From positions 1-64,000 of the forward strand of contig NZ_SCOM01000005.1 of NCBI RefSeq assembly GCF_005508865.1: 64,000 bases of DNA. Reading direction: 5' to 3'. The notes under the pieces are model-generated. The model searched no databases and had not been told where the DNA came from. It saw only the letters and a list, made by a program, of their open reading frames with translations. A program made the translations under genes and the position numbers. Source of the DNA: Pseudomonas sp. F(2018). GTDB lineage: Bacteria > Pseudomonadota > Gammaproteobacteria > Pseudomonadales > Pseudomonadaceae. Every line of letters begins with the position of its first letter. Positions within the stretch are counted from its first letter, which is position 1. Shown here piece after piece: positions 55,466-63,696 of the stretch.

Positions 55466-56260
55466 TCAGCGATTACGCAGGAAGGCGTTGATGAAGTCGC
55501 CCTGGTTGGGCGCCTCCTGCTCGGTGGTGAAGAGGATTCTGCCATCCTTCTCGCGCAGCTTCATGTCCTTGCCGAAGCGGCACTCCACAGTCTTGATGGC
55601 GATCGTCTGCGCCTTGAAGCTGGCATCGTCCTCGCACAGGCTGGCCAACTGGTTGACCACCTCGCCGCAATAGCCGGCGATGCTCAGTGCCTTCATTTTC
55701 TGGTCGTCGATGGCGTTCCACTCCACCCGGGTCTGCAGCGGCACGCCGCAGGCCTCGCTGGCCTCCTGATCCAGTTCCTTGAGCAGGCGCTTGTTGGTCT
55801 GCAGGTGCTTGGCACGGTCGAACCGGGCCAGCTTCTCCTGTATGCCCTGGCTCTGCTGTTGTTCATACAAGGCCAGTAGCTCGGCCGGCTTGGCACGCTT
55901 GCTCAGGGCCTCGTCGAAAGTCAGGGCAAAGCCCGCGGTATCCGGCAGGTACAGCTGATAGCTGTCGCCATCCCAGCCTTGGCGCTTGAGCAGCATGTTG
56001 TAGCGGCCGCCGTCCAGGGTGGTGCTGTAGTCACGCTCCTGGTTGCCGCGGTCGTCGACCTCGGTAAGGAACACCACCGAGTCCAGGGGATGGTTGAGGC
56101 CCTTGACCTGCAGCAGGGCCTGGGTGCCGTCGGCAGTGGGTGCGAGGGTCACCATGACCGCCTGGCCCGTATCGAATACCTGCGGGTACTTGGCCAGTTC
56201 CAGAGCATTGGCCTGGCTGGCGAGCAGCAGGGAAACGGCGATAAGGGATAGCTTGCGCAT
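55466..56260 (-). CDS. exported protein of unknown function
   Basis: The 264-residue product has a clear signal peptide (MRKLSLIAVSLLLASQANA). The N-terminal part (about 30-115) looks like a beta-rich domain (VMVTLAPTADGTQALLQVKG). The rest is helical with several Cys (SEACGVPL, AGYCGEVV, ASLCEDDA, VECRFG) that could form two disulphides in the periplasm. The family is not recognised. It precedes a small lipoprotein gene in the same orientation, about 80 bp apart. Confidence 0.7.
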   Translation of the reverse strand: MRKLSLIAVSLLLASQANALELAKYPQVFDTGQAVMVTLAPTADGTQALLQVKGLNHPLDSVVFLTEVDDRGNQERDYSTTLDGGRYNMLLKRQGWDGDSYQLYLPDTAGFALTFDEALSKRAKPAELLALYEQQQSQGIQEKLARFDRAKHLQTNKRLLKELDQEASEACGVPLQTRVEWNAIDDQKMKALSIAGYCGEVVNQLASLCEDDASFKAQTIAIKTVECRFGKDMKLREKDGRILFTTEQEAPNQGDFINAFLRNR

Positions 56261-56343
56261 GACAACTTCCTTGTTGGTGGGAAAGGTGGCGAGTCTAGCC
56301 GGCCGTGACCGGCTGGCCTGGGAGCCCTGCCGCCGGCTGACGA

Positions 56344-56523
56344 TCAGCGCGACAGTTCGGCGGCGCTGACCAGCGGGCAGAAGATCAACTGGTAGCAGAC
56401 CTCGACGCCGGCCTGCGGCTCGAGGGTTTCATCGTGCACGGCGAGCGGTGCGTCGCCCTGCGGTGCGGTGGCGCAGCCGGCGAGGGTGGCGAGCAGGGCG
56501 GTGAGGGCAAAGGCGCGGCGCAT
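56344..56523 (-). CDS. 59-residue lipoprotein
   Basis: This short frame starts at an ATG with AAGGA 8 nt upstream and encodes a lipoprotein signal (MRRAFALTALLATLAGC, lipobox LAGC). The mature peptide is 43 residues, rich in acidic and apolar residues, with two further Cys (VEVCYQLIFCPL). It is too short for usual gene-finding cut-offs. The ribosome-binding site and lipobox make it credible. Function unknown. Confidence 0.7.
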   Translation of the reverse strand: MRRAFALTALLATLAGCATAPQGDAPLAVHDETLEPQAGVEVCYQLIFCPLVSAAELSR

Positions 56524-56801
56524 ATTGAAGTCCTTTTCAATCTGGCGGGAAGAAGGCGCGGATTGTAGGCAATGCGCCGAAAATTGGGGGTGGCGGAGTT
56601 CTCGCTTTACGCCGCGCTGTCATCCGTTCGTCATCTGGGGGGGCGGTTCAACCAGTGCCTGCAGCGTGGGCACGCATTGGGCCCCTTCGATTCGATCTCT
56701 ATCGGTACGCCAATACTGACCGAGCAGGCCGCTTACAGTCAGGTTACAAATCCGCGCTGACAGACGGTCACGGCAGAGGCGCGACTGCCGTGGCTTTCCG
56801 G
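56524..56801. other. gap between the small lipoprotein gene and the purE promoter
   Basis: I see no gene here. With the purE leader it makes a 394-bp region without an obvious coding sequence. The short frames present lack ribosome-binding sites. Confidence 0.5.
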
Positions 56802-56807
56802 TATACT
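56802..56807 (+). promoter_or_regulatory. -10 element of the purE promoter
   Basis: TATACT in a TTCCGGTATACTGCC context is a good sigma-70 -10 element. No strong -35 was found at the right distance. A leader of about 105 nt would result. Confidence 0.5.
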
Positions 56808-56816
56808 GCCCCGCCT

Positions 56817-56881
56817 CCAGGCCCCTAGTGGCCTGGCCCGCACATAACAAGCCACGCCGAATGCGTGGCTTGTTGGTTTTT
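56817..56881 (+). promoter_or_regulatory. purE leader with two hairpins, the second terminator-like
   Basis: The first hairpin is CCAGGCC, 6-nt loop, GGCCTGG (56817-56836). The second is an 11-bp perfect stem ACAAGCCACGC, CGAAT loop, GCGTGGCTTGT (56847-56873), followed by TGG and five T. It lies between the promoter and purE, so it should stop much transcription unless relieved. This suggests attenuation or a short leader RNA. Confidence 0.6.
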
Positions 56882-56917
56882 GTCGCGCCGACAGGCGCCC
56901 GAGTTAGAGGCAAAACG

Positions 56918-57406
56918 ATGAGCGCACTGGTTGGCGTGATCATGGGTTCCAAGTCCGATTGGAGCACCCTCAGTCACACCGCAGACATGCTGGACAAGCT
57001 GGGCATTCCCTACGAAGTGCAGGTGGTTTCCGCCCACCGCACGCCGGACCTGCTGTTCCAGTACGCGGAAGCAGCCGAAGGCCGTGGCATCCAGGTGATC
57101 ATCGCCGGTGCTGGTGGCGCCGCCCACCTGCCGGGCATGTGCGCGGCCAAGACCCACCTGCCCGTGCTCGGTGTGCCGGTGCAGTCCGCGGTGCTGTCGG
57201 GCGTCGACTCGCTGCTGTCCATCGTGCAGATGCCGGCCGGCATCCCGGTCGCCACCCTGGCCATCGGCAAGGCTGGTGCGATCAATGCCGCACTGCTGGC
57301 CGCCAGCATCCTCGGTCACCAGCACCCGCAGTTCCACGACAAGCTCAAGGCGTTCCGCGACGAGCAGACCCAGAGCGTGCTGGACAACCCGGACCCGCGT
57401 TCCTGA
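56918..57406 (+). CDS. purE: N5-carboxyaminoimidazole ribonucleotide mutase
   Basis: The 162-residue protein is PurE class I: VGVIMGSKSDWSTL (phosphate-binding), VVSAHRTPDLL, and AGAGGAAHLPGMCAAKTHLPV. It interconverts N5-CAIR and CAIR in purine synthesis. The ATG at 56918 gives the standard MSALVGVIMGS start; the frame upstream belongs to the leader. purK follows 14 bp after the stop. Confidence 0.95.
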   Translation: MSALVGVIMGSKSDWSTLSHTADMLDKLGIPYEVQVVSAHRTPDLLFQYAEAAEGRGIQVIIAGAGGAAHLPGMCAAKTHLPVLGVPVQSAVLSGVDSLLSIVQMPAGIPVATLAIGKAGAINAALLAASILGHQHPQFHDKLKAFRDEQTQSVLDNPDPRS

Positions 57407-57420
57407 TCGAGGCCCTATAG

Positions 57421-58503
57421 ATGAAGATCGGCGTAATCGGTGGCGGCCAGCTGGGTCGCATGATGGCCCTGGCGGGCACTCCGCTGGGCATGCACTTCTC
57501 CTTCCTCGATCCGGCCACCGATGCGTGCGCCCAGGCGCTCGGCGAGCACATCCTCGGTGACTACGACGACCAGGCGCAGCTGCGCCGCCTGGCCGAGCAG
57601 GTCGACCTGGTGACCTTCGAGTTCGAGAGCGTGCCGGCCGAGACCGTCGCCTTCCTCTCGCAGTTCGTGCCGGTCTATCCGAGCGCCGAAGCCCTGCGCA
57701 TCGCCCGCGACCGCTGGTTCGAGAAGTCCATGTTCAAGGACCTCGGCATCCCGACTCCGGAGTTTGCCGATATCCAGTCCCAGGCCGACCTCGACGCCGC
57801 CGTGGCCGCCATCGGTCTGCCGGCGGTGATGAAGACGCGCACCCTGGGCTATGACGGCAAGGGCCAGAAGGTTCTGCGCAAGGCGGAAGACGTGGTCGGT
57901 GCCTTCGCCGAGCTGGGCAGCGTGCCGTGCATCCTCGAAGGCTTCGTGCCATTCACCGGCGAGGTGTCGCTGGTGGCCGTGCGTGCCCGTGACGGCGAGA
58001 CGCGCTTCTACCCGCTGGTGCACAACCGCCACGACAGCGGCGTGCTGGCTCTGTCCATCGCCAGCACCGACCATCCGCTGCAGGCGCTGGCCGAGGACTA
58101 TGTCGGTCGCGTGCTCAAGCAACTCGACTACGTCGGCGTGCTGGCCTTCGAGTTCTTTGAGGTCGACGGCGGCCTCAAAGCCAACGAGATCGCCCCGCGC
58201 GTGCACAACTCCGGGCACTGGACCATCGAAGGCGCCGAGTGCAGCCAGTTCGAGAACCACCTGCGTGCCGTGGCCGGCCTGCCGCTGGGCTCCACCGCCA
58301 AGGTCGGCGAGAGTGCCATGCTCAACTTCCTCGGCAGCGTGCCGGACGTGAGCAAGGTGGTGGCCATCGAGGACTGCCACCTGCACCACTACGGCAAGGC
58401 CTTCAAGGCCGGGCGCAAGGTCGGCCACGCCACCCTGCGCAGCAAGGACATGGCGACCCTCAAGGCACGCATCGCCGAGGTCGAGGCGCTGATCCAGGGT
58501 TGA
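57421..58503 (+). CDS. purK: N5-carboxyaminoimidazole ribonucleotide synthase
   Basis: The 360-residue ATP-grasp enzyme starts MKIGVIGGGQLGRMMALAG. It has TRTLGYDGKGQKVL in the ATP site, ILEGFVPFTGEVSLV, and EIAPRVHNSGHWTIE near the metal site. It makes N5-CAIR from AIR, bicarbonate and ATP, the substrate of PurE. It forms an operon with purE ending at the hairpin at 58528. Confidence 0.95.
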   Translation: MKIGVIGGGQLGRMMALAGTPLGMHFSFLDPATDACAQALGEHILGDYDDQAQLRRLAEQVDLVTFEFESVPAETVAFLSQFVPVYPSAEALRIARDRWFEKSMFKDLGIPTPEFADIQSQADLDAAVAAIGLPAVMKTRTLGYDGKGQKVLRKAEDVVGAFAELGSVPCILEGFVPFTGEVSLVAVRARDGETRFYPLVHNRHDSGVLALSIASTDHPLQALAEDYVGRVLKQLDYVGVLAFEFFEVDGGLKANEIAPRVHNSGHWTIEGAECSQFENHLRAVAGLPLGSTAKVGESAMLNFLGSVPDVSKVVAIEDCHLHHYGKAFKAGRKVGHATLRSKDMATLKARIAEVEALIQG

Positions 58504-58527
58504 ACCCCACCGCTCCGCTCCGGTCAC

Positions 58528-58557
58528 AACAAGGCGCGCCACTCGGTGCGCCTTGTT
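58528..58557 (+). terminator. probable terminator of purEK
   Basis: AACAAGGCGC, 10-nt loop, GCGCCTTGTT has a perfect 10-bp stem but only a short T stretch after it, 25 bp past the purK stop. It may be partly leaky into the small gene at 58587. Confidence 0.6.
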
Positions 58558-58586
58558 CGTTTCTGGCCTCTTTCAAGGAGCATGGC

Positions 58587-58832
58587 ATGAGCATTATCGG
58601 CACCATCTTCATCGGCCTGATCGTGGGTCTGATTGCACGCTTCCTCAAACCGGGCGACGACAGCATGGGCTGGATCATGACCATCCTGCTCGGCATCGGC
58701 GGTTCGCTGGCCGCGACCTATGGCGGCCAGGCCCTGGGCATCTACCAGGCCGGTGAAGCGGCGGGCTTCGTCGGTGCGGTGGTCGGCGCTATCGTCCTGC
58801 TGCTGATCTACGGCCTGCTGAAGCGGGACTGA
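58587..58832 (+). CDS. GlsB/YeaQ/YmgE-family small membrane protein
   Basis: The 81-residue protein has three hydrophobic segments and the family pattern GLIVGLIARFLKPGDDSMGW, then LLGIGGSLAATYGG and VGAVVGAIVLLLIYGLL. The family is named transglycosylase-associated but has no proven activity; members are often stress-induced. The ATG at 58587 follows AAGGAG. Confidence 0.88.
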   Translation: MSIIGTIFIGLIVGLIARFLKPGDDSMGWIMTILLGIGGSLAATYGGQALGIYQAGEAAGFVGAVVGAIVLLLIYGLLKRD

Positions 58833-58887
58833 CGTACGCGCGCCGAGCCGTTAGGCTTGGCCACCCCGTTGCTACTCCGAGACCGCC

Positions 58888-59418
58888 ATGCGCCGCCTGC
58901 TGCTGACCCTGTTGTTGCTGCCCCTGCTGGGCCACGCCGAACCGCCCGAACTGGACTGGCTGGAGCTGATGCCCAAGGAGGACCAGCAGGCCCTGGAGGC
59001 GATGCCGGAGATCAGCCATGACAGCCCCGAGGCGGCCGGCGCCTTTGGCCAGCAGGGCGGCCTCAAGCAGGAGCAGGGTCTGCCGGCGGTGATGTACTCG
59101 AAGAAGACCGTGGCGCGCCTGGACGGCAAGCAGATCCGCCTGGGTGGCTACCCGGTGCCGCTGGAGAGCGATGCCGAGGGCAAGAGCACCCTGCTGTTCC
59201 TGGTGCCCTATCCGGGCGCCTGCATCCATGTGCCGCCGCCACCGCCGAACCAGATCGTGCTGGTGCGCTATCCCCAGGGTATCGCCCTGGACGATATCTA
59301 CGAGCCGCTGTGGGTCGACGGCACCCTGCATGTCGAGGCGGTGGAGAACGAGTTGGCCGCGGCTTCCTATGCCCTGGATGCCAGCTCGGTACGGCTGGTG
59401 GAGGAAGGCGACCTCTGA
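58888..59418 (+). CDS. exported DUF3299-type protein
   Basis: The 176-residue product has a signal peptide (MRRLLLTLLLLPLLGHA). It ends in a domain resembling DUF3299: VARLDGKQIRLGGYPVPLE, FLVPYPGACIHVPPPPPNQ, and the C-terminal YEPLWVDGTLHVE. Members are periplasmic proteins of unknown role, sometimes linked to metal or ABC export systems. The start ATG has only a weak GAG-containing site. Confidence 0.8.
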   Translation: MRRLLLTLLLLPLLGHAEPPELDWLELMPKEDQQALEAMPEISHDSPEAAGAFGQQGGLKQEQGLPAVMYSKKTVARLDGKQIRLGGYPVPLESDAEGKSTLLFLVPYPGACIHVPPPPPNQIVLVRYPQGIALDDIYEPLWVDGTLHVEAVENELAAASYALDASSVRLVEEGDL

Positions 59419-59461
59419 CCCCTCTCACTTTGGGAGAGGGTGCCCGCAGGGCGGGTGAGGG
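59419..59461. repeat. degenerate CCCTCTCCC-family repeat
   Basis: CCCCTCTC, spacer, GAGAGGG and then GGGTGAGGG, between convergent genes. It is an inverted copy of the family at 2752 with some changes. Confidence 0.5.
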
Positions 59462-59473
59462 GGCTTGCGTGCG

Positions 59474-60373
59474 CTACGCGGGCTCGCTCCACAGACTCAG
59501 GCCCATGCTGTGGCGCTCGCCGGGGGCCAGCTCCACGCAGTCGTCCCAGACATTGGCCGTCTCGATGCACAGCATGCGCTGCCAGGCGTCGTCGGCGAAG
59601 CTGGACAGGCGCTGGGCCTTGTCGATCCAGGGATTCCACAGCACTGCCGAGCGCGAATTGCGGGTCTGCAGGTGCAGCTCGCGCTGCCAGCCGGCGTCAT
59701 GCAGGCGCAAGTGCGGTGGCAGGTCGAGGTAGATGCGGTCGGTCTCGCCGGCGAAGCGCAGCTCGCCCTGCTGGTGGCGTTCCTGCCAGTCCTCCAGGGT
59801 GTCGATATAGCGGCTGTCCTCCAGGCCATGCACGGCCACCTGGCGGATGTCGCTGACGGCGAAGTAGCTGTGCAGCGCCTGGCTCAGGGCCAGTGGAGCA
59901 TCCCCCAGATTGTGGCTGGTCAGGTCCAGGTGCAGGCGCTCATCCAGGCGGATGTCCAGGCGCAGCTCGGCGGCGTGCGGCCAGTCGGGCAGCGGATGTT
60001 GGCGGCTGTCGAAGGCGAACCGCAGGTGCACCGCCTCGTCCTCGCTGTCGATGCCCAGCAGCTGCCACTCCAGCGCGCGGACGCCGCCGTGGAAGGGCGC
60101 GGCGCCCAGGTTGTCGTGCTGGGCCTGTACCTGCAGCGGGTTGCGACCGAGGTCGCCGAACCAGGGCCAGCAGATCGGCACGCCGCCGCGCACCGATTGC
60201 CGGCGCTGGTAGCTGGCCTGCTCGCTGAGCCAGATCAGCGGCGGCTGCTCGCCCTGCTGGTAGCTCAGCACCTGGGCGCCCTGCTGGGCCACCAGCAGCT
60301 CGGCCCCGGCGTGGCGCACGCGCCAGCAGGTCAGCTCATCCAGTTCGATGCGTTCAATCTGGGCCTGGCTCAT
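59474..60373 (-). CDS. D-hexose-6-phosphate mutarotase-like (YeaD) protein
   Basis: The 299-residue protein is an aldose 1-epimerase family member of the YeaD type. It has GAQVLSYQQGEQPPLIWLS, GGVPICWPWFGDL, HGGVRALEWQLL with a catalytic His, and FAGETDRIYLDLP with VLWNPWIDKAQRLSSF towards the end. It would interconvert anomers of hexose 6-phosphates. The ATG at 60373 starts MSQAQIERIELDEL; upstream codons are not conserved-looking. Confidence 0.88.
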   Translation of the reverse strand: MSQAQIERIELDELTCWRVRHAGAELLVAQQGAQVLSYQQGEQPPLIWLSEQASYQRRQSVRGGVPICWPWFGDLGRNPLQVQAQHDNLGAAPFHGGVRALEWQLLGIDSEDEAVHLRFAFDSRQHPLPDWPHAAELRLDIRLDERLHLDLTSHNLGDAPLALSQALHSYFAVSDIRQVAVHGLEDSRYIDTLEDWQERHQQGELRFAGETDRIYLDLPPHLRLHDAGWQRELHLQTRNSRSAVLWNPWIDKAQRLSSFADDAWQRMLCIETANVWDDCVELAPGERHSMGLSLWSEPA

Positions 60374-60440
60374 GTCGGTTCTCCCTGAAGTCATGGCCCA
60401 TTTGACTCCAGCGCAGGGCAAAAGGCCAAGCCCAATAGAA

Positions 60441-60463
60441 AACGCCGACACTAGGTCGGCGTT
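60441..60463 (-). terminator. hairpin after the thioesterase gene
   Basis: AACGCCGAC, ACTAG loop, GTCGGCGTT, with TTTC following on the minus strand, 22 bp past the stop at 60485. The short T-run makes it a moderate terminator. Confidence 0.55.
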
Positions 60464-60484
60464 GTCTGGATCGGGGCTTGTGGC

Positions 60485-60889
60485 TCAGCCGCGGCGCGGC
60501 GGTACCGGGCGGGTGCGGCCGCTGCCGTCGATGGCGACGAACACGAATACCGCCTCGGTGACCTTGCGCCACTCGCTGGACAGCGGATCGTCGCTCCACA
60601 CCTCGACCAGCATCTGGATCGAGCTGCGCCCGACTTCCAGGGCCTGGGTATAGAAGGACAGCTGCGCGCCCACGGCCACCGGTACCAGGAAGGCCATGCG
60701 GTCGATGGCCACGGTGGCGACACGGCCGCCGGCCACCTTGCTGGCCATGGCGGTGCCGGCCAGGTCCATCTGCGAGACCAGCCAGCCACCGTAGATGTCG
60801 CCGAAACCGTTGGTTTCACGCGGTAGGGCGGTGATCTGCAGGGCCAGATCGCCCTGAGGGATGGGGTCTTCCTGTTCGAGTTCGATCAT
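60485..60889 (-). CDS. acyl-CoA thioesterase, YciA-like
   Basis: The 134-residue hotdog-fold protein has the acyl-CoA thioesterase pattern DIYGGWLVSQMDLAGTAMAS (catalytic Asp region), ATVAIDRMAFLVPVAVGAQL and EAVFVFVAID. It hydrolyses acyl-CoAs in the cytoplasm. The ATG at 60889 starts MIELEQEDPIPQGDLALQ, the family start; the upstream extension is not credible. Confidence 0.88.
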   Translation of the reverse strand: MIELEQEDPIPQGDLALQITALPRETNGFGDIYGGWLVSQMDLAGTAMASKVAGGRVATVAIDRMAFLVPVAVGAQLSFYTQALEVGRSSIQMLVEVWSDDPLSSEWRKVTEAVFVFVAIDGSGRTRPVPPRRG

Positions 60890-61080
60890 GCTGCTGGGCC
60901 CCGCTGGTGGATTCTTATGATTGGCTGTTCGGTGGCAGGCTGCGGCCCGTGCCAGACGGGCCGTGCGCAGTATATAGAGGCGCGCGTCAAACGACGACCG
61001 CATGGTTTCGCTTTTGCGCCGTAAAGCTGCGGCCCGGGGCCCGATTTGCTATGGTGCGGCGCAGCCTTGCCACTCCAATA

Positions 61081-62400
61081 ATGAAGCCCACTATGCCCGC
61101 CGAACATGCCAGCACCGCGCCCGTGGCGCGCCCATTGAACCGCAGTGACTACAAGACCCTCTCGCTCTCCGCCCTCGGCGGCGCGCTGGAGTTCTACGAC
61201 TTCATCATCTTCGTGTTCTTCGCCGCTGTGGTCGGCAAGCTGTTCTTCCCCGCCGAGATGCCCGAGTGGCTGCGCCAGCTGCAGACCTTCGGCATCTTCG
61301 CCGCCGGCTACCTGGCGCGGCCGCTGGGCGGCATCATCATGGCCCACTTCGGCGACCTGCTCGGGCGCAAGCGCATGTTTACCCTGAGCATCTTCCTGAT
61401 GGCGGTGCCGACCCTGCTGATGGGCCTGCTGCCGACCTACGCGCAGATCGGCATCTGGGCGCCGCTGGCGCTGCTGGCCCTGCGCGTGATGCAGGGCGCG
61501 GCGATCGGCGGCGAAGTGCCGGGAGCCTGGGTGTTCGTCGCCGAACACGTGCCGGCCAAACGCATCGGCTTCGCCTGCAGCACCCTGACCGCCGGGCTCA
61601 CCGCCGGCATCCTGCTCGGCTCGCTGGCCGCCAGCGCGATCAACCGCAGCTTCACCCCGGAACAGATCGCCGACTACGCCTGGCGCATCCCCTTCCTGGT
61701 CGGCGGCGTGTTCGGCCTGATCTCCGTCTACCTGCGCCGCTGGCTGCACGAGACCCCGGTGTTCGCCGAGCTGCAGCAGCGCCAGTCGCTGGCCGCCGAG
61801 CTGCCGCTCAAGGCGGTGGTACGCGAGCATCGCCCAGCGATCATCCTGTCCATGCTGCTGACCTGGGTGCTGTCGGCCGGCATAGTCGTGGTGATCCTGA
61901 TGACCCCGACCCTGCTGCAGACCCAGTACGGCTTCACCCCGGCCGATACCCTGACGGCCAACGGCCTGGCCATCGTCTGCCTGAGCATCGGCTGCGTGCT
62001 GGCGGGCCTGGCCGCCGATCGCTTCGGCCCGGGCCCGACCTTCCTGGTCGGCGGCGCGCTGCTGCTGGTCAGCTCCTGGCTGTTCTACACCACGCTGAAG
62101 ACCCAGCCGGACCTGCTGGTGCCGCTGTATGCCCTGGCCGGCCTGTGCGTGGGCATGATCGGCGCCATCCCCATGGTGATGGTCAAGGCCTTCCCGGCGG
62201 TGGTGCGCTTCTCCGGGCTGTCGTTCTCCTACAACCTGGCCTACGCCATCTTCGGCGGGCTGACGCCGATCCTGGTCAGCCTGCTGCTGAAATGGAGCCC
62301 GCTGGGCCCGGCCTATTACGTCGGCGCCCTGTGCCTGCTGTTCATGCTGATCGGCGTGCTGTTGTGGCAGCGCCAGGTCCGCCAGCCCGCACTGGCCTGA
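61081..62400 (+). CDS. MFS transporter, metabolite:H+ symporter type
   Basis: The 439-residue membrane protein has about 12 hydrophobic segments. Its MHS-subfamily motifs are SALGGALEFYDFIIFVFFAA at the N-terminus, ARPLGGIIMAHFGDLLGRKR between helices 2 and 3, and GAAIGGEVPGAWVFVAEHVP. This subfamily carries dicarboxylates, proline/betaine or related acids; the substrate is not clear. ATG codons at 61081 and 61093 are both possible starts. Confidence 0.9.
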   Translation: MKPTMPAEHASTAPVARPLNRSDYKTLSLSALGGALEFYDFIIFVFFAAVVGKLFFPAEMPEWLRQLQTFGIFAAGYLARPLGGIIMAHFGDLLGRKRMFTLSIFLMAVPTLLMGLLPTYAQIGIWAPLALLALRVMQGAAIGGEVPGAWVFVAEHVPAKRIGFACSTLTAGLTAGILLGSLAASAINRSFTPEQIADYAWRIPFLVGGVFGLISVYLRRWLHETPVFAELQQRQSLAAELPLKAVVREHRPAIILSMLLTWVLSAGIVVVILMTPTLLQTQYGFTPADTLTANGLAIVCLSIGCVLAGLAADRFGPGPTFLVGGALLLVSSWLFYTTLKTQPDLLVPLYALAGLCVGMIGAIPMVMVKAFPAVVRFSGLSFSYNLAYAIFGGLTPILVSLLLKWSPLGPAYYVGALCLLFMLIGVLLWQRQVRQPALA

Positions 62401-62420
62401 GCCTTTCGACCGTCTATAAG

Positions 62421-62441
62421 AGGCCCGTTTACGGGCCTTTT
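62421..62441 (+). terminator. intrinsic terminator of the MFS gene
   Basis: AGGCCCG, TTTA loop, CGGGCCT followed by T, 20 bp past the stop. Confidence 0.82.
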
Positions 62442-62466
62442 ATGTTTTTCATGCGCTTTAACCTGA

Positions 62467-62484
62467 TTGTCACAATCCAGTCAT
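62467..62484 (+). promoter_or_regulatory. Pho box upstream of pstS
   Basis: TTGTCAC-N4-CAGTCAT resembles two CTGTCAT repeats spaced by 4 bp, the PhoB site. It lies 70 bp upstream of pstS. Confidence 0.65.
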
Positions 62485-62553
62485 AGAGTGTTCATGCGGC
62501 CTACAGATACTTGGGCCCGTTCCATCACAACCCCTTCCTGCTAGGAGCAAGGC

Positions 62554-63519
62554 ATGAAACTCAAGCGTTTGATGGCGGCCCTGACCTTTGTCGCCGCTGG
62601 CGTAAGCGCCGCTAGTGCGGTTGCCGCTGTCGACCCGTCCATCCCGGCTTACCAAAAGACTTCCGGTGTATCGGGCAACCTGTCCAGCGTCGGCTCCGAC
62701 TCCCTGGCCAACCTGATGACCCTGTGGGCCGAGGAATACAAGAAGCTGTACCCGAACGTGAACATCCAGATCCAGGCCGCCGGCTCCTCCACCGCGCCGC
62801 CCGCCCTGACCGAAGGCACCGCCAACCTCGGCCCGATGTCCCGCGCCATGAAGGACAACGAGCTGCAGGCCTTCGAAGAGAAGTTCGGCTACAAGCCGGT
62901 CGCCGTGCCGGTGGCCATCGACGCCCTGGCCGTGTTCGTGCACAAGGACAACCCGATCAAGTCCCTGGACATGGCTCAGGTCGACGGCATCTTCTCCAGC
63001 ACCCGCCTGTGCGGTGGTAGCGACGTGAAGACCTGGGGCGACCTGGGCCTGACCGGCGAGTGGGCCGACAAGCCGATCCAACTGTTCGGTCGCAACTCGG
63101 TATCCGGCACCTACGGCTACTTCAAGGAAGCCGCTCTGTGCAAAGGCGACTTCAAGGCCAACGTCAACGAGCAGCCGGGTTCGGCCTCGGTGGTGCAGTC
63201 CATCTCCAGCACCGTCAACGCCATCGGCTACTCGGGCATCGGCTACAAGACCGCCAGCGTCCGCGCCGTACCGCTGTCGAAGAAAGGTGGCGAGGCCTTC
63301 GAGGCCAACGAAGCCAACGCCCTGGCAGGCAAGTTCCCGCTGTCGCGCTTCTTCTTCGTCTACGTCAACAAGGCGCCGAACAAGCCGCTGAGCCCGCTGG
63401 AAGCCGAGTTCGTCAAGCTGGTGCTGTCCAAGCAGGGCCAGGACGTGGTGGTCAAGGATGGCTACATCCCGCTGCCGGCCAAAGTGATCGAGAAGACCAA
63501 GAAAGAACTGGGCCTGTAA
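62554..63519 (+). CDS. pstS: periplasmic phosphate-binding protein
   Basis: The 321-residue protein has a signal peptide (MKLKRLMAALTFVAAGVSAA, Ala-rich cleavage region) and PstS features: GNLSSVGSDSLANLM, QIQAAGSSTAPPALTEG and FGRNSVSGTYGYFKE, the phosphate-contact loops. It delivers phosphate to PstCAB. The ATG follows AGGAGCAAGGC. The upstream Pho box indicates PhoB control under phosphate starvation. Confidence 0.94.
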   Translation: MKLKRLMAALTFVAAGVSAASAVAAVDPSIPAYQKTSGVSGNLSSVGSDSLANLMTLWAEEYKKLYPNVNIQIQAAGSSTAPPALTEGTANLGPMSRAMKDNELQAFEEKFGYKPVAVPVAIDALAVFVHKDNPIKSLDMAQVDGIFSSTRLCGGSDVKTWGDLGLTGEWADKPIQLFGRNSVSGTYGYFKEAALCKGDFKANVNEQPGSASVVQSISSTVNAIGYSGIGYKTASVRAVPLSKKGGEAFEANEANALAGKFPLSRFFFVYVNKAPNKPLSPLEAEFVKLVLSKQGQDVVVKDGYIPLPAKVIEKTKKELGL

Positions 63520-63534
63520 CGGCCCGCCAGTGAC

Positions 63535-63554
63535 GCCGAGGCCCATCCCTCGGC
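63535..63554 (+). other. stem-loop between pstS and pstC
   Basis: GCCGAGG, 6-nt loop, CCTCGGC without a T-run, 15 bp past pstS. It may stabilise the pstS message or lower read-through. Confidence 0.4.
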
Positions 63555-63612
63555 GCGCTGTTCGACACGCCCGCGACTCTTCTGGAGCCGTGGGCGTTGT
63601 CGCGTCACCGAG

Positions 63613-63630
63613 CTGTAATCTTTCTGTCAC
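63613..63630 (+). promoter_or_regulatory. Pho box upstream of pstC
   Basis: CTGTAAT-N4-CTGTCAC matches the PhoB repeat CTGTCAT-N4-CTGTCAT closely. It lies 66 bp upstream of the pstC start, so pstC has its own phosphate-controlled promoter. Confidence 0.75.
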
Positions 63631-63696
63631 ACAAGGCGGATAGATTGAAGTACTTCACATTGAGCGGGCTGTGTCCGCTGTGCTCGAGACCTCCTC

